Assembly: GCA_001689485.1 (NCBI GenBank)
Contig: LUJQ01000074.1
Location: 46,760 to 110,759 of the forward strand
Source: Bacteroidales bacterium M6
GTDB lineage: Bacteria; Bacteroidota; Bacteroidia; Bacteroidales; Muribaculaceae
Direction: 5' to 3'
DNA: 64,000 bases
How positions within the stretch are numbered: the stretch's first letter is position 1; each line of letters begins with the position of its first letter. Of this stretch, positions 1 through 8,525 are shown one piece after another. The notes under the pieces are model-generated. The model had not been told where the DNA came from. It did not search any database and was given only the letters and a program-made list of their open reading frames with translations. Made by a program: the position numbers and the translations under genes.

Positions 1-652
1 CGCCCATGGTGTTGTTCACCTCATGTACAATCAGGCGTATCACTTTGCCGTAGGCTTCTTTTTCGGCGCGGTAAACCTCGTCGGTAAGGCTTTCAACCAG
101 TATGAAGGGGCGCCGGAAGCCCATTTCCATAAACCATAGCCGCGAAACTTTGAAGATGCTGTTGTCGCCTAGCCGCACCGTGTCGGTGCTTCCGGGCTTT
201 ATTTTTTGCACGGCTTCGGCAAGTTCCCCTTTCATCATCCGGCTGGCGGCCGGGTTCATGCCGGTGGGATTGCCGTCGAAATCGCAGGTGATTATCCCCA
301 TCGGCGAGGCTTCTATCAGCAGGCTCAGGAATGAGTTCTGCTCATGTTTTCGGAGGCGTTCGTTGCGGAGGCTCTGCATCATTGAATTGAACATTTCCAC
401 CAGCCGGTCGGCATCCTTATGCCCCACTTTTGCCAGGCGGCTGCCGAAGTCCTGTCCTTTCAGAAGGTCGATTCCGTTGGCCAGGGTTGTCATAGGCCGC
501 ACAACCGATATGTATAACAGCAGCAGGCATATTGCCAGGGCTGAGGCTATGCCTGTTTTCCACCACAGCGACACCCCGGCAGTCATGAAAAGCTGCACAA
601 TCATGGCTGCAACGAATATGGCAATTAGCAGGAAGGCGGTTCGTATTCGCAT
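1..652 (-). CDS. Sensor histidine kinase, N-terminal part (runs off the window)
   Basis: The frame opens at an ATG at 652 and is still open at position 1, giving about 217 residues. Residues ~5-48 form a hydrophobic hairpin (two membrane segments with a very short external loop). A HAMP-like linker beginning RPMTTLANG follows, then a PAS-like stretch (EASPMGIITCDFDGNPTG). Near residue 210 comes the dimerisation/phosphoacceptor box VHEVNNTMG, the form seen in NtrY-like kinases. The ATPase domain lies outside the window. It sits 54 bp downstream of a sigma-54 response regulator on the same strand, so the two are probably a cognate pair; with almost no periplasmic sensor it may sense membrane or cytoplasmic signals. 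Family confident; ligand unknown. Confidence 0.88.
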   Translation of the reverse strand, partial: MRIRTAFLLIAIFVAAMIVQLFMTAGVSLWWKTGIASALAICLLLLYISVVRPMTTLANGIDLLKGQDFGSRLAKVGHKDADRLVEMFNSMMQSLRNERLRKHEQNSFLSLLIEASPMGIITCDFDGNPTGMNPAASRMMKGELAEAVQKIKPGSTDTVRLGDNSIFKVSRLWFMEMGFRRPFILVESLTDEVYRAEKEAYGKVIRLIVHEVNNTMG

Positions 653-706
653 CGGTATTGGAAAAAAGTTGTTAGACAATCCCTCGGTCTGTCGGGATTA
701 TTCAGG

Positions 707-2050
707 TTATCGGTCGATACCGTATTTTTCGAGTTTGCGGTAGAGGGTCTGACGTGTCACGCCCAGTTCGGCGGCAACTTTGCTGATATTGCCGCGGAAG
801 CGTCTCAACGCGTCGGCAATCGCCTCACGTTCCATATCCTCGAGTGAGGCCGGTTGCATGGTTTGCATGCCTGCCATGGCCGTGGCGTTACCCGGATTAT
901 ACTGTCTGCTGAAATCGCATGCGTCAAGACGCGGGGAGCCGCTGACCAGGATTGTGCGCTCCACAAGGTTTTTAAGCTCGCGGATATTGCCGGGATAGGG
1001 CAGACGTGAAAGGAACCCCATCGCATCGGCTGTTATCTCCGGCATGCGTATGCCTTCTTGGCGAGTGAAGTTTTCCGAGAAATGTTTCACAAGGAGAGGG
1101 ATGTCGTCGCGTCGTTCGCGCAGCGGGGGGAGGCGGAGTGTTATTAGGTTTATGCGGTAGAGAAGGTCTTCGCGGAAGGTGTGTTCGCGCACTTTTGCCC
1201 AAAGGTCGGCGTTGGTGGCGGCGATGACGCGTATGTCGGTCTGCCTCGGACGGCTTTCGCCGAGGCGTTCGAATGTGTGTTGTTGCAGCACGCGCAGCAG
1301 TTTCACCTGGCAGCTGAGGTCGAGGTCGCCGATTTCGTCAAGGAATATGGAACCTTTGTCGGCAAGTTCGAAGCGCCCCTTGCGGTCGGCGGTGGCACCG
1401 GTGTAGGCTCCTTTTACGTGACCGAACATCTCGCTTTCGAAAAGCGACTGGGAGATGCCGCCGAGGTTCACCATCACCAAAGCTTCAGCGCGGCGCTGTG
1501 AATTCCGGTGTATGGCCTGCGCGACGAGTTCCTTCCCGGTCCCGTTTTCACCAAGGATAAGCACCGGGGCATCGGTGGGGGCGACGCGTGCGGCCGTTTC
1601 GAGCATTTCGGTCAGGGCAGGGTTGTTGCCTATGATGGCCGAGCGGTCGAATGTGCCGGAGGTGGTCTGCGGGGTGGTTTCTGAAAGGGATAATGCAGTT
1701 GATACCCGTTGCAGCAGTGTACGGTTGTTCCAAGGCTTCGTTATGAAATCGAAAGCCCCGTAGCGCATCCCTTCCACTGCCAGGGGGATGCTTCCCCATG
1801 CGGTTATCAGCATCACCGGCACTTCGGGACGCAACACTTTAAGGCGGTGCAACAGCTCCAGCCCCTCCTCACCCGTTGTGGCGCGGGTGAAGTTCATATC
1901 GGTGATTACAAGCTGTAGTGAGTGATTGCCACGGGCAATGTCTACAGCCTCGTCGGGGCTTTCAACGGCAACTACCTCGTGACCTGCCGTTTTCAGCAAC
2001 AGGCTTAACGACAGCCTCACAACCTTATCGTCATCAACAATCAGAATCAT
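707..2050 (-). CDS. NtrC-family sigma-54-dependent response regulator
   Basis: 447 residues in the classic three-domain order. The receiver domain (~1-120) has acidic residues VDDD at 5-8, phosphoacceptor Asp51 (ITDMNF) and the conserved Lys in ITKPW. An AAA+ domain follows with Walker A GENGTGKE, the sigma-54 contact loop as GAYTGA (Phe of GAFTGA replaced by Tyr, a known variant) and Walker B IFLDEIGDL. A Fis-type helix-turn-helix ends the protein (SKVAAELGVTRQTLYRKLEKYGI). It should activate sigma-54 promoters when phosphorylated by the kinase encoded next. Position directly after an export operon suggests it controls that operon, which is inference. A TATCTTTGC box ends 4 bp before its ATG, so its transcript may be leaderless. 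Confidence 0.95.
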   Translation of the reverse strand: MILIVDDDKVVRLSLSLLLKTAGHEVVAVESPDEAVDIARGNHSLQLVITDMNFTRATTGEEGLELLHRLKVLRPEVPVMLITAWGSIPLAVEGMRYGAFDFITKPWNNRTLLQRVSTALSLSETTPQTTSGTFDRSAIIGNNPALTEMLETAARVAPTDAPVLILGENGTGKELVAQAIHRNSQRRAEALVMVNLGGISQSLFESEMFGHVKGAYTGATADRKGRFELADKGSIFLDEIGDLDLSCQVKLLRVLQQHTFERLGESRPRQTDIRVIAATNADLWAKVREHTFREDLLYRINLITLRLPPLRERRDDIPLLVKHFSENFTRQEGIRMPEITADAMGFLSRLPYPGNIRELKNLVERTILVSGSPRLDACDFSRQYNPGNATAMAGMQTMQPASLEDMEREAIADALRRFRGNISKVAAELGVTRQTLYRKLEKYGIDR

Positions 2051-2053
2051 AGT

Positions 2054-2062
2054 GCAAAGATA
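2054..2062 (-). promoter_or_regulatory. Probable -7 box of the response-regulator gene
   Basis: On the minus strand this reads TATCTTTGC, an exact TAnnTTTG Bacteroidetes -7 element. It ends 3-4 bp before the ATG at 2050, so transcription would start at or next to the A of the start codon. No TTG is found at the usual -33 distance; that region is made of the octamer repeats instead. Confidence 0.6.
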
Positions 2063-2070
2063 AGAAAGAA

Positions 2071-2102
2071 GTTGAGAAGTTGAGAAGTTGAGAAGTTAAG
2101 AA
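2071..2102 (+). repeat. Octamer tandem repeat, left arm
   Basis: Four consecutive 8-bp units: GTTGAGAA three times, then GTTAAGAA. It lies just upstream of the response-regulator promoter and is the inverse of the tract at 2182-2213, so together they can form a long imperfect hairpin enclosing about 80 bp. Confidence 0.9.
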
Positions 2103-2181
2103 GAAGTGGTAGGTAGTGGGTAAGGTGATAAGGGGTATGGGTGGAAAAGGTTTTGGTTTCTTAAACTCTTAACCTCTAAAT

Positions 2182-2213
2182 TTCTCAACTTCTCAACTTC
2201 TCAACTTCTCAAC
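2182..2213 (+). repeat. Octamer tandem repeat, right arm (inverted)
   Basis: Four perfect 8-bp units TTCTCAAC, the reverse complement of the GTTGAGAA units at 2071-2102. The tract starts 4 bp after the stop codon of the TolC-like gene (minus strand). Confidence 0.9.
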
Positions 2214-2217
2214 TTCT

Positions 2218-3678
2218 TTATTTCACCAACCGCTCGATGTCGGCATCGATGTCGCGGTTGCGGGAGTAGTCCCAGAGGGTGAGTGAACGGAGTTGGAAGT
2301 AGTATGACCAGTAGAGGTAAAGCTCGTTTACCATGTCGCGGCGAGCCTGGTCTTTTTTCACCTGCGAGTCGTTAAGGTCGAGTGTGGAGATTTTCCCGAT
2401 GAGGAATGTTTCCACGTTGGTGTCGTAACGGCGTTGTGAAATGGTGTCGGCGCGCATTGCCAGGTCGAGCTGCATCTGCTGGTTGTTGAACCGCTCCACA
2501 AGGATGAATAGGTTTTGGTTGAAATCCATGGTTTCCTGGCGCAGGCGGCTTTCCACCACGCGGCGGTTACTTTCGGCAACTTTCACGGCACCGCGCCGTT
2601 TGCCCCAGTCGAGGATAGGGATTTTCACACCCACCTCCACCACCTGGTTGGAGCGGAGGTTGCGGTATGATCGGGCGATTTCGTTGGAGGTACCTGTATA
2701 ACCTACCTGGGCGAAAAGTGTGATTTGCCTCAGGTCGCCTTTTGCTTTTGCCACGGCATAGTCGGCTTCGAGCTGGCGTCGGCGTATGTTTCGTGCGAAC
2801 TTGTTGTTGGTCAGGGCACGGTGCAGGGCATCGTCGTAGGTAAGCGACACATGCGGCACCTCGTCGGGCACTTCGGGCACCAGTTCGGTGTCTTCGTCAT
2901 AGTCGAGGAATGCCCGGAGTGTGAACATGGCGTTTTTGAGATCGCTTTCGCGTGCGGTCAGGTCGGAACGTGCGTCGAGCAGGTTGAGTTCCATCTGCAA
3001 AAGGTCGTTCTCGCTGATTTGCCCCATGGCGCGTTTTTCGCGGGCCACCTCGTAGAGGCGCGAGGCGTTTTCATGGTTCTGCCGGGCTATTTCCATGTTT
3101 TCGCGTGCCATCAGCAGCGAAAAATAGTCGCTGATGGCGGTCATGGCCACCTCTTCTGTGGCGCTTAGGAATGCGGCCTTGGCCTCGGCATAGCGTTCGG
3201 GTTCTATCTTACGGTCCCATTTCACCTTGTTCACCCCGAATACCGGCTGGTTGAGGGTCAGGGCTACGGGGATTGACATGAACCGGTTGGTGCCCCCTTC
3301 CTCGAGGTCGCGGTAGTAGTCGAACGAGGTGTTGAGCGAAAGGGTACCCCCGGTGAGCCATATGTTTTGCGACACCGACAGCTCCCCGTTGAGTTGCAGA
3401 TGGTTGTTGCGCACGAAGCTGTAGGAGCCGTTGGCGTCCATATATGGGGAATATTGCTTGTAATAGCCGGGTAGTGTGGCGGTGAAGTTTACTTCGGGGA
3501 GCAGTTCTGCCCGGTATGTACGGTATTCCCAATAGGCTTGGCGCAGTTCGTCAAGTGCCACGGCGGCATCGACACTGCGAAGGCGGGCGCGGTCGATGGC
3601 TTCGTTGAGCGACAGGCTCACCACTTCGCCATGCATGGCGAAGGTGGTGAGAAGGCATCCTATTAGAAGTGGCTTCAT
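2218..3678 (-). CDS. TolC-family outer membrane efflux protein
   Basis: 486 residues with an N-terminal signal sequence (MKPLLIGCLLTTFAMHGEV) and the duplicated organisation of TolC/OEP proteins. Each half starts with an L-x-x-A-(L/I) type segment (SLNEAIDRARLRS near residue 25; TYDDALHRALTNNKFARNI in the middle), followed by long amphipathic helices rich in Ala, Arg, Glu and Gln. The second half has the family-typical KIPILDWGKRRGAVKVAE. It would form the outer membrane channel and periplasmic tunnel for the adaptor and ABC transporter encoded just upstream on the same strand. 52 bp separate it from the permease gene and contain heptamer repeats. Substrate cannot be read from sequence. Confidence 0.93.
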   Translation of the reverse strand: MKPLLIGCLLTTFAMHGEVVSLSLNEAIDRARLRSVDAAVALDELRQAYWEYRTYRAELLPEVNFTATLPGYYKQYSPYMDANGSYSFVRNNHLQLNGELSVSQNIWLTGGTLSLNTSFDYYRDLEEGGTNRFMSIPVALTLNQPVFGVNKVKWDRKIEPERYAEAKAAFLSATEEVAMTAISDYFSLLMARENMEIARQNHENASRLYEVAREKRAMGQISENDLLQMELNLLDARSDLTARESDLKNAMFTLRAFLDYDEDTELVPEVPDEVPHVSLTYDDALHRALTNNKFARNIRRRQLEADYAVAKAKGDLRQITLFAQVGYTGTSNEIARSYRNLRSNQVVEVGVKIPILDWGKRRGAVKVAESNRRVVESRLRQETMDFNQNLFILVERFNNQQMQLDLAMRADTISQRRYDTNVETFLIGKISTLDLNDSQVKKDQARRDMVNELYLYWSYYFQLRSLTLWDYSRNRDIDADIERLVK

Positions 3679-3685
3679 GGGGAGG

Positions 3686-3727
3686 TTATAAGTTATAAGT
3701 TGTAAGTTATAAGTTATAAGTTTTAAG
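3686..3727 (+). repeat. Heptamer tandem repeat (TTRTAAG)x6
   Basis: Six contiguous 7-bp units: TTATAAG, TTATAAG, TTGTAAG, TTATAAG, TTATAAG, TTTTAAG. It fills most of the gap between the permease stop codon (4 bp away) and the TolC-like start (minus strand). A tract of the same family occurs at 43153-43201. Confidence 0.92.
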
Positions 3728-3730
3728 GGG

Positions 3731-5053
3731 TTATTCGTCCTTAAGGGCTATGGCGGGCTCGGTTTTCATGGCCTTGCGTGCGGGGAACAGGATGCCGAGC
3801 ACTATCATCAGGGCCATTAACAGGTAGGTTATCACAACGGTTACGGCAAAGCGTGCCGGTTCGAAAAAGTCCCATCCCCACACGCACTGGTTTAACTGAT
3901 AATGTGTTATCAGCCAGTCGCACACCACTGCAAACGGTGTGGCGATGGTGAGTAGGAGCAATCCTTCGCTTGTCAGACGCCGGAAAACCGATGCCGCGGT
4001 AGCGCCGTTTACCTTCCGGATCGCGATTTCGCCCACACGCTGCTGGGTGCGGAACCAGAATGTGCCGAGAAGCCCCAGGAATATGCTTGTCATAAGGAAG
4101 AGCATTATGACGATGTGGTTTCGCAATTCTTTGTCGTATTCCGTCTGTACGATTTTGCGGATCTGCCTGAATGGAGTTGTTGACGCCACATAGTTGTTGC
4201 CGGCACGGAATGTGGTTGTGGCATTGTTGTTGAGGTCGGTTATAAGCTGTTGCATCTGCCCGGGGCGTGCCCGCACCACGATGCGGTTTCCGCACACCTC
4301 GTCGGGGTTGTTTTCGTCGATGCATGTTATAAGTGCCATGTTGGGGGTTTCATATTCAAGACGTTTGATGTTACGGATTATACCGCCCACACGGAAGGCT
4401 ACGGAGTCGCCGGAGGCTTTCGTGTACAGCACGCGGCCGATGAGTTTTGATTTGTCGGCATCATATTCCTTTACCCAGTAGTTGAAATACTCATCGTCGG
4501 TGAATTTCTGTGTCGCGATGTCGTAGCTCACCACGTTGGCCGACAGCAGTGCTTCATTGTGCCTCAGCACATCGGCCATCTCTTGTGGAGTTTCCCCCTT
4601 GGCGCCATGGATGCGGAACACCCGCATATAGTCGGGACTTACGTGTCGCCAGCCCAGGTAGCTTGTTATCAGGGAGTCTTTGCCGTCGGCGGCACGCATT
4701 GAGATGGTCCATGAGTTTTGAGTGTATGGTATGGCGCTGCTCGGGGCTATCGCCACCGCTTCCACGGCAGGATGGTTTCCGATGCGGTCGCGGATGGCGA
4801 TTATGCCTTGTGCGGAGGTTTCCATGGTAGAGTCGGACGGGTCATATTCCCCGGCTTCGGCCGGGACTTGCGATATGTCGACAAGGACGCATTCATCGGC
4901 ATCGATCTCCATGGGAGTGCCGATTATTATGGTCTGTGTGGCGAGGAAGTCGGTTACGTACCACATCACCACGCTCACAACGAGCAGTTCCGCGGCAAGC
5001 CATAGGTTGCTGCGCCATTCGTTGGTTATCTGTTTGAGGAGTTTTCGTGACAT
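3731..5053 (-). CDS. ABC transporter permease, MacB/FtsX type (second permease)
   Basis: 440 residues from the ATG at 5053 (MSRKLLKQ); an in-frame ATG further upstream at 5146 would add 31 residues without membrane character and overlap the neighbouring permease, so it is not used. One membrane helix at ~20-42 is followed by a large periplasmic MacB-like domain (~45-290) and a C-terminal FtsX domain with three helices (HIVIMLFLMTSIFLGLLGTFWFRTQ, then two more). A cytoplasmic EIAIRKVNGATAASVFRRL coupling segment is present. It pairs with the permease at 5092-6363 and the ATPase at 6422-7090, giving a heterodimeric mechanotransmission-type transporter. Cargo could be a drug, peptide or lipid. 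Confidence 0.9.
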   Translation of the reverse strand: MSRKLLKQITNEWRSNLWLAAELLVVSVVMWYVTDFLATQTIIIGTPMEIDADECVLVDISQVPAEAGEYDPSDSTMETSAQGIIAIRDRIGNHPAVEAVAIAPSSAIPYTQNSWTISMRAADGKDSLITSYLGWRHVSPDYMRVFRIHGAKGETPQEMADVLRHNEALLSANVVSYDIATQKFTDDEYFNYWVKEYDADKSKLIGRVLYTKASGDSVAFRVGGIIRNIKRLEYETPNMALITCIDENNPDEVCGNRIVVRARPGQMQQLITDLNNNATTTFRAGNNYVASTTPFRQIRKIVQTEYDKELRNHIVIMLFLMTSIFLGLLGTFWFRTQQRVGEIAIRKVNGATAASVFRRLTSEGLLLLTIATPFAVVCDWLITHYQLNQCVWGWDFFEPARFAVTVVITYLLMALMIVLGILFPARKAMKTEPAIALKDE

Positions 5054-5091
5054 GTTTAATATGGTTGGGTGCTGATGGAAACTGGTTGAGG

Positions 5092-6363
5092 TTATTTGTG
5101 GAGGCCGCCGATGGCTTCTACGGGACTGATGCGCACCGCTCTCCATGCGGGGATCGCGCTGCTGAGGAGGTTGAGGATGAAGCAGAAACCGATGGCGAAG
5201 AGCAATACATCCAGGTTGACAAACATCATCGGGTTTATGCCTGAATGTGTGTTTGCCAGGCCGTAGTCGTTATAAAGAAGGTCGAAGGCAAGCCAGATGA
5301 AAAGCACGCCGGCGATGAATCCGATTATGCCTCCGGCCAGGGTTATGATGAAGTTTTCGGTGAGGATGTTGCCCACAAGGCGGCTGCGCGTGCAGCCGAA
5401 GGCGCGCCGCACCCCTATCTCGCTCACGCGTTTCCGCAGGCGGCTCTGTGTCATGCTGCTCAGGTTGATGGCCGGAATCAGTATCAGGATGGCGTAGATT
5501 ATCCATCGTTGGCGTTGCGGTGTCTGATAATCGGGGGTGATGTTGCTGTAGCGCAGATGTGGGATTGCTTCCTGGGGATATGGTGCCTCATGGTCGGCCA
5601 TTCTGCTGCCGTCGGCTTTCATTTCGGAGTTAAGGGCTTCCACGCGGCGGTTGATTTCGTTTCTTATGGCAGGGAAGTCGGCTTTGTCGCGCGCCAGGAT
5701 TGTGGCATGCACACCTCCCATATAGGTTTTACGCTCTTTTTCCTCCTGGCTGAATGGTATCCATACCTGTGCATAGGCTGTGGAAGTCACTGTGGGCACA
5801 TCTTTGACCACTGCAGCCACAGTGTAGGGGTTGTAGTAGTTGATGTTGAACCGGCGCCCAACGGCATCGGTGGTTCCGAATAGGGTGCGTGCCACGCTTT
5901 CAGTTACGATTGCTTTCCGGAGATCGGTATCCGAATCGGTGAATGGGTTGCCATGGAGGAATGTGAAATCAAACACTTTCCAGAAGTTTGAGTCGGCGCA
6001 TCGGAAGTCGACTGTCATAGGGGTTTTGCCATGGACGTTTACATGTGCATCCATTGGTGATGCAGATGTGCATCCTGTGGCTTCGGCCGATTCAAGGTTG
6101 CAGTAGAGGCGTTGTGCCGCGTAGTATGACATTGTTGACGAGCCGCCGAATCCGTTGGGATCGTTGATATCCTCTCGGTGGAAGAAGCGGGCGTGGAGAA
6201 ATCTGTCGCGGTTGCTTTCGGGGGCTATCGGGGTCACCTCCATTTCCTGGAGCATCACCACAACCATTATAAGGAAAATGGCGAGAGCCGTGCCCGAAAG
6301 GGTTATTATGCCGATTAGCGGCTGCTGTCGCATTTCGGCTGTGATTTGTTTTATGTAGTTCAT
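5092..6363 (-). CDS. ABC transporter permease, MacB/FtsX type (first permease)
   Basis: 423 residues. A first membrane helix at ~18-40 (LIGIITLSGTALAIFLIMVVVML) precedes a MacB-like periplasmic domain (~45-290). The FtsX domain has helices at ~295, ~340 and ~385. The conserved coupling helix SEIGVRRAFGCTRSRLVGNI and the end motif PAWRAVRISPVEAIGG, a hallmark of the MacB/LolC/E superfamily, are present. It lies 58 bp after the ATPase and 38 bp before the second permease. Two different permeases with one ATPase is common in Bacteroidales. The 5' neighbours (ATPase, adaptor) and 3' neighbour (TolC-like) make it part of a tripartite export pump. Confidence 0.92.
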   Translation of the reverse strand: MNYIKQITAEMRQQPLIGIITLSGTALAIFLIMVVVMLQEMEVTPIAPESNRDRFLHARFFHREDINDPNGFGGSSTMSYYAAQRLYCNLESAEATGCTSASPMDAHVNVHGKTPMTVDFRCADSNFWKVFDFTFLHGNPFTDSDTDLRKAIVTESVARTLFGTTDAVGRRFNINYYNPYTVAAVVKDVPTVTSTAYAQVWIPFSQEEKERKTYMGGVHATILARDKADFPAIRNEINRRVEALNSEMKADGSRMADHEAPYPQEAIPHLRYSNITPDYQTPQRQRWIIYAILILIPAINLSSMTQSRLRKRVSEIGVRRAFGCTRSRLVGNILTENFIITLAGGIIGFIAGVLFIWLAFDLLYNDYGLANTHSGINPMMFVNLDVLLFAIGFCFILNLLSSAIPAWRAVRISPVEAIGGLHK

Positions 6364-6421
6364 AAGGGGGTGGGCTAATAATTAAAAACGCACTTTATTG
6401 AATGTTGAATCGTGGAGGTGC

Positions 6422-7090
6422 TCAGTTGATCTGTCGGCCGTCGAAGAAGCGGATTATGCGGTTTGTCTGCGCGGCCTGCTCCTCATTGTGGGTCACCATG
6501 AGCAGTGTGCGCCCGTCGTCCTTGTTGAGGCGGTGGAGTATTTCCATCACCTCCGCTCCCATTTTTGAGTCGAGGTTTCCGGTGGGTTCGTCGGCAAGGA
6601 TTATTTCGGGGTTGCCGACAATGGCTCTTGCAATGGCCACGCGCTGGCATTGTCCGCCCGAAAGCTGTGTCGGCATGTGGTGCATGCGATGCGACAGACC
6701 TACGCGGTTGAGCACGTCGCGCACCATGCGCCGGCGTTCGGCCGAGCTGATTCCTTTGCGATAGATTAGCGGGAGTTCCACATTGTCGGCTACATTGAGA
6801 GTGGGTATGAGGTGGAAGCTCTGAAACACGAATCCTATGCGTGAATTGCGGAATGCGGCAAGGGCGCTGTCGGACATCGAGGAGGTGGAGGTGCCGTCGA
6901 TTTCCACTGTGCCTTCGGTGGGGGCGTCGAGCAATCCGATGATATTCAGAAGCGTGGATTTTCCGCAGCCCGATGGGCCCATCACGCTTACGAATTCGCC
7001 ACGGGCGATTTCCATGTTTACATTTTCCAGTGCGAGTGTCTCGATTTCTGATGTGCGGTAGATTTTGTTGATGTTCTGTAACTTTATCAT
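6422..7090 (-). CDS. ABC transporter ATP-binding protein (LolD/MacB-type)
   Basis: 222 residues, the usual length of a stand-alone LolD-like ATPase. Walker A is GPSGCGKST (~residues 37-45), the Q-loop is VFQSFHLIPTL, the signature is LSGGQCQRVAIARA, Walker B is EIILADEPTGNLD, and the switch His is in MVTHNEEQA. The EPTGNLD form is typical of the MacB/LolD/FtsE clade, matching the two FtsX-type permeases downstream. It supplies ATP hydrolysis on the cytoplasmic face. It begins 28 bp after the adaptor gene stop, within the same operon. Confidence 0.96.
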   Translation of the reverse strand: MIKLQNINKIYRTSEIETLALENVNMEIARGEFVSVMGPSGCGKSTLLNIIGLLDAPTEGTVEIDGTSTSSMSDSALAAFRNSRIGFVFQSFHLIPTLNVADNVELPLIYRKGISSAERRRMVRDVLNRVGLSHRMHHMPTQLSGGQCQRVAIARAIVGNPEIILADEPTGNLDSKMGAEVMEILHRLNKDDGRTLLMVTHNEEQAAQTNRIIRFFDGRQIN

Positions 7091-7118
7091 AGCTGTGAGG
7101 TGTTAAGCGTGGGAAACG

Positions 7119-8366
7119 TTATTGTTTTATTTTCAGGTTTTTCTTGTTGGCATATTCCGTCATGTCGGAAATCACTATGCTGTCGCCGGGGTTGATGCCA
7201 TCCTTCACCTCAACGAAATCATAGTTGGAGTCGCCCAGTTGCACGCGCCGGCGCGCCAGCTCGTTGCCTTTGACCACAAACATGTCGTAGTCGCCCGGCC
7301 CTTTGAAATAGGGGCCTGTGGGGATTCGCACCACATCTTCATGGAGGTCGCAGAGAACGTGAACCTCCATTTTGAGCCCCGACCGCAGCCGCGGGTGGTC
7401 GTCATCGTCGAGAGCTATCGAAAAGGTGATTATGCCGTTTTTCGACAGCGGTGTCACACTGGTCACCATTCCTCCGAGCTGCGTGCGCCCTGATTTGAGG
7501 GTCACGCGCGAGCCAACGGCAACGCGGTCGGCATAATTGTCGGCAATCTCGGCTGTGGCTTTGAAATGCGAGAGGTCGGAAATCACGGCCACCCGTTCGC
7601 CCTGGCCTACCTGCTGGCCGATTTGGTCGTTGATATAGGTTAGGGTTGCTTTGCGGGGTGATTTCAGGCGTGCATCCTCAAGGGTGCGCTGCTTTTCACC
7701 GAAATTCTTGTCGAAAATGTCGAGTTCGAGCTGCTTCATCTTTATCGATGCGTCGCGCACGCGGCGTTCGTTGTCGAGCTGCGTTCGTAGCTGTTCGAGT
7801 TGCAGACGCCCTGTTTCGTAGGCGAATTCGGCTTCGCGAACACGCTCGCCTGTGCCTGAGCCGATGCTGTCGAGGCGCCGTTCGTTGATTACTTCGGCGT
7901 GCAGCCGGTTCACGTCCATTTCCTTGACCTTTGCCTGCATCTCGAGGTCGGCAAGATATGTGGTGTTGTTGAGGCGTGTCTGCTCGGTTTCGAGCACTTT
8001 GCTGCGGCGTTCGTCGGCAAGGCGTCCGATTTCGTTTTCTGTGCTTTCGAGGTCGAGGCGGAGCAGGGGGGTGCCTACATCCACGGTGTCACCCTCCTTG
8101 CTGTAGACTTCGACTATGCGCGATGAAATCGGTGAGTTGATAATCTGTTCGAAAGCCGGCACCACGCGTCCTGTGCCGGCAACCGAGGTTTCGAGCGCCC
8201 CACGTTCGGCCACCCCGATTGTGAGCGACGAACGTTTGATGCCGTCCTGCACGAACATGCTTATCCCGGCGATTGCCGCAATCGCCGCCGCAGCCCCCAC
8301 GCCCCATTTCAGTAGGCGTTTTCTCAAAACTTTCCGTTGTTCTTCTTTTGGAATCTGACGATCCAT
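7119..8366 (-). CDS. Periplasmic adaptor (HlyD/MacA-like membrane fusion protein)
   Basis: 415 residues from the ATG at 8366 (MDRQIPKEEQRK). This start follows a GGAG six bases upstream; a longer frame from 8441 lacks support and is rejected. A basic cytoplasmic tail is followed by one membrane helix (~21-38). Then come half of a lipoyl-like domain (SRIVEVYSKEGDTVDVGTPLL), a long coiled-coil hairpin (~100-225), the second lipoyl half (INDQIGQQVGQGERVAVI), a beta-barrel domain and a membrane-proximal domain. It would bridge the inner-membrane ABC transporter to the TolC-like channel. As first gene of the minus-strand operon its upstream region (8367-8738) should hold the operon promoter. Confidence 0.93.
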   Translation of the reverse strand: MDRQIPKEEQRKVLRKRLLKWGVGAAAAIAAIAGISMFVQDGIKRSSLTIGVAERGALETSVAGTGRVVPAFEQIINSPISSRIVEVYSKEGDTVDVGTPLLRLDLESTENEIGRLADERRSKVLETEQTRLNNTTYLADLEMQAKVKEMDVNRLHAEVINERRLDSIGSGTGERVREAEFAYETGRLQLEQLRTQLDNERRVRDASIKMKQLELDIFDKNFGEKQRTLEDARLKSPRKATLTYINDQIGQQVGQGERVAVISDLSHFKATAEIADNYADRVAVGSRVTLKSGRTQLGGMVTSVTPLSKNGIITFSIALDDDDHPRLRSGLKMEVHVLCDLHEDVVRIPTGPYFKGPGDYDMFVVKGNELARRRVQLGDSNYDFVEVKDGINPGDSIVISDMTEYANKKNLKIKQ

Positions 8367-8525
8367 TGTAATCTCCGTATGTGGAAGTCGGTTCTGACTC
8401 CCGGTTGGTATTTGTTGGTTTGGTTGGCTTCCCCGTTCCATGCCAAAATAGATTCATAAACCGTGCCAAAAAGGCAAGGCGCTGAATATCAGTGGGCGTT
8501 GGTTTGATGAGTGTAACAAAATCAT

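Noticed and set aside
102..743. 213-codon plus-strand frame at the left end
   Set aside because: It is antisense to a histidine kinase whose H-box and HAMP-like linker are clear on the minus strand.
8455..8470. Second sigma-54-like site TTGGCACGG on the minus strand
   Set aside because: The -24 half is perfect but the -12 position reads GA instead of GC, so it was not called.
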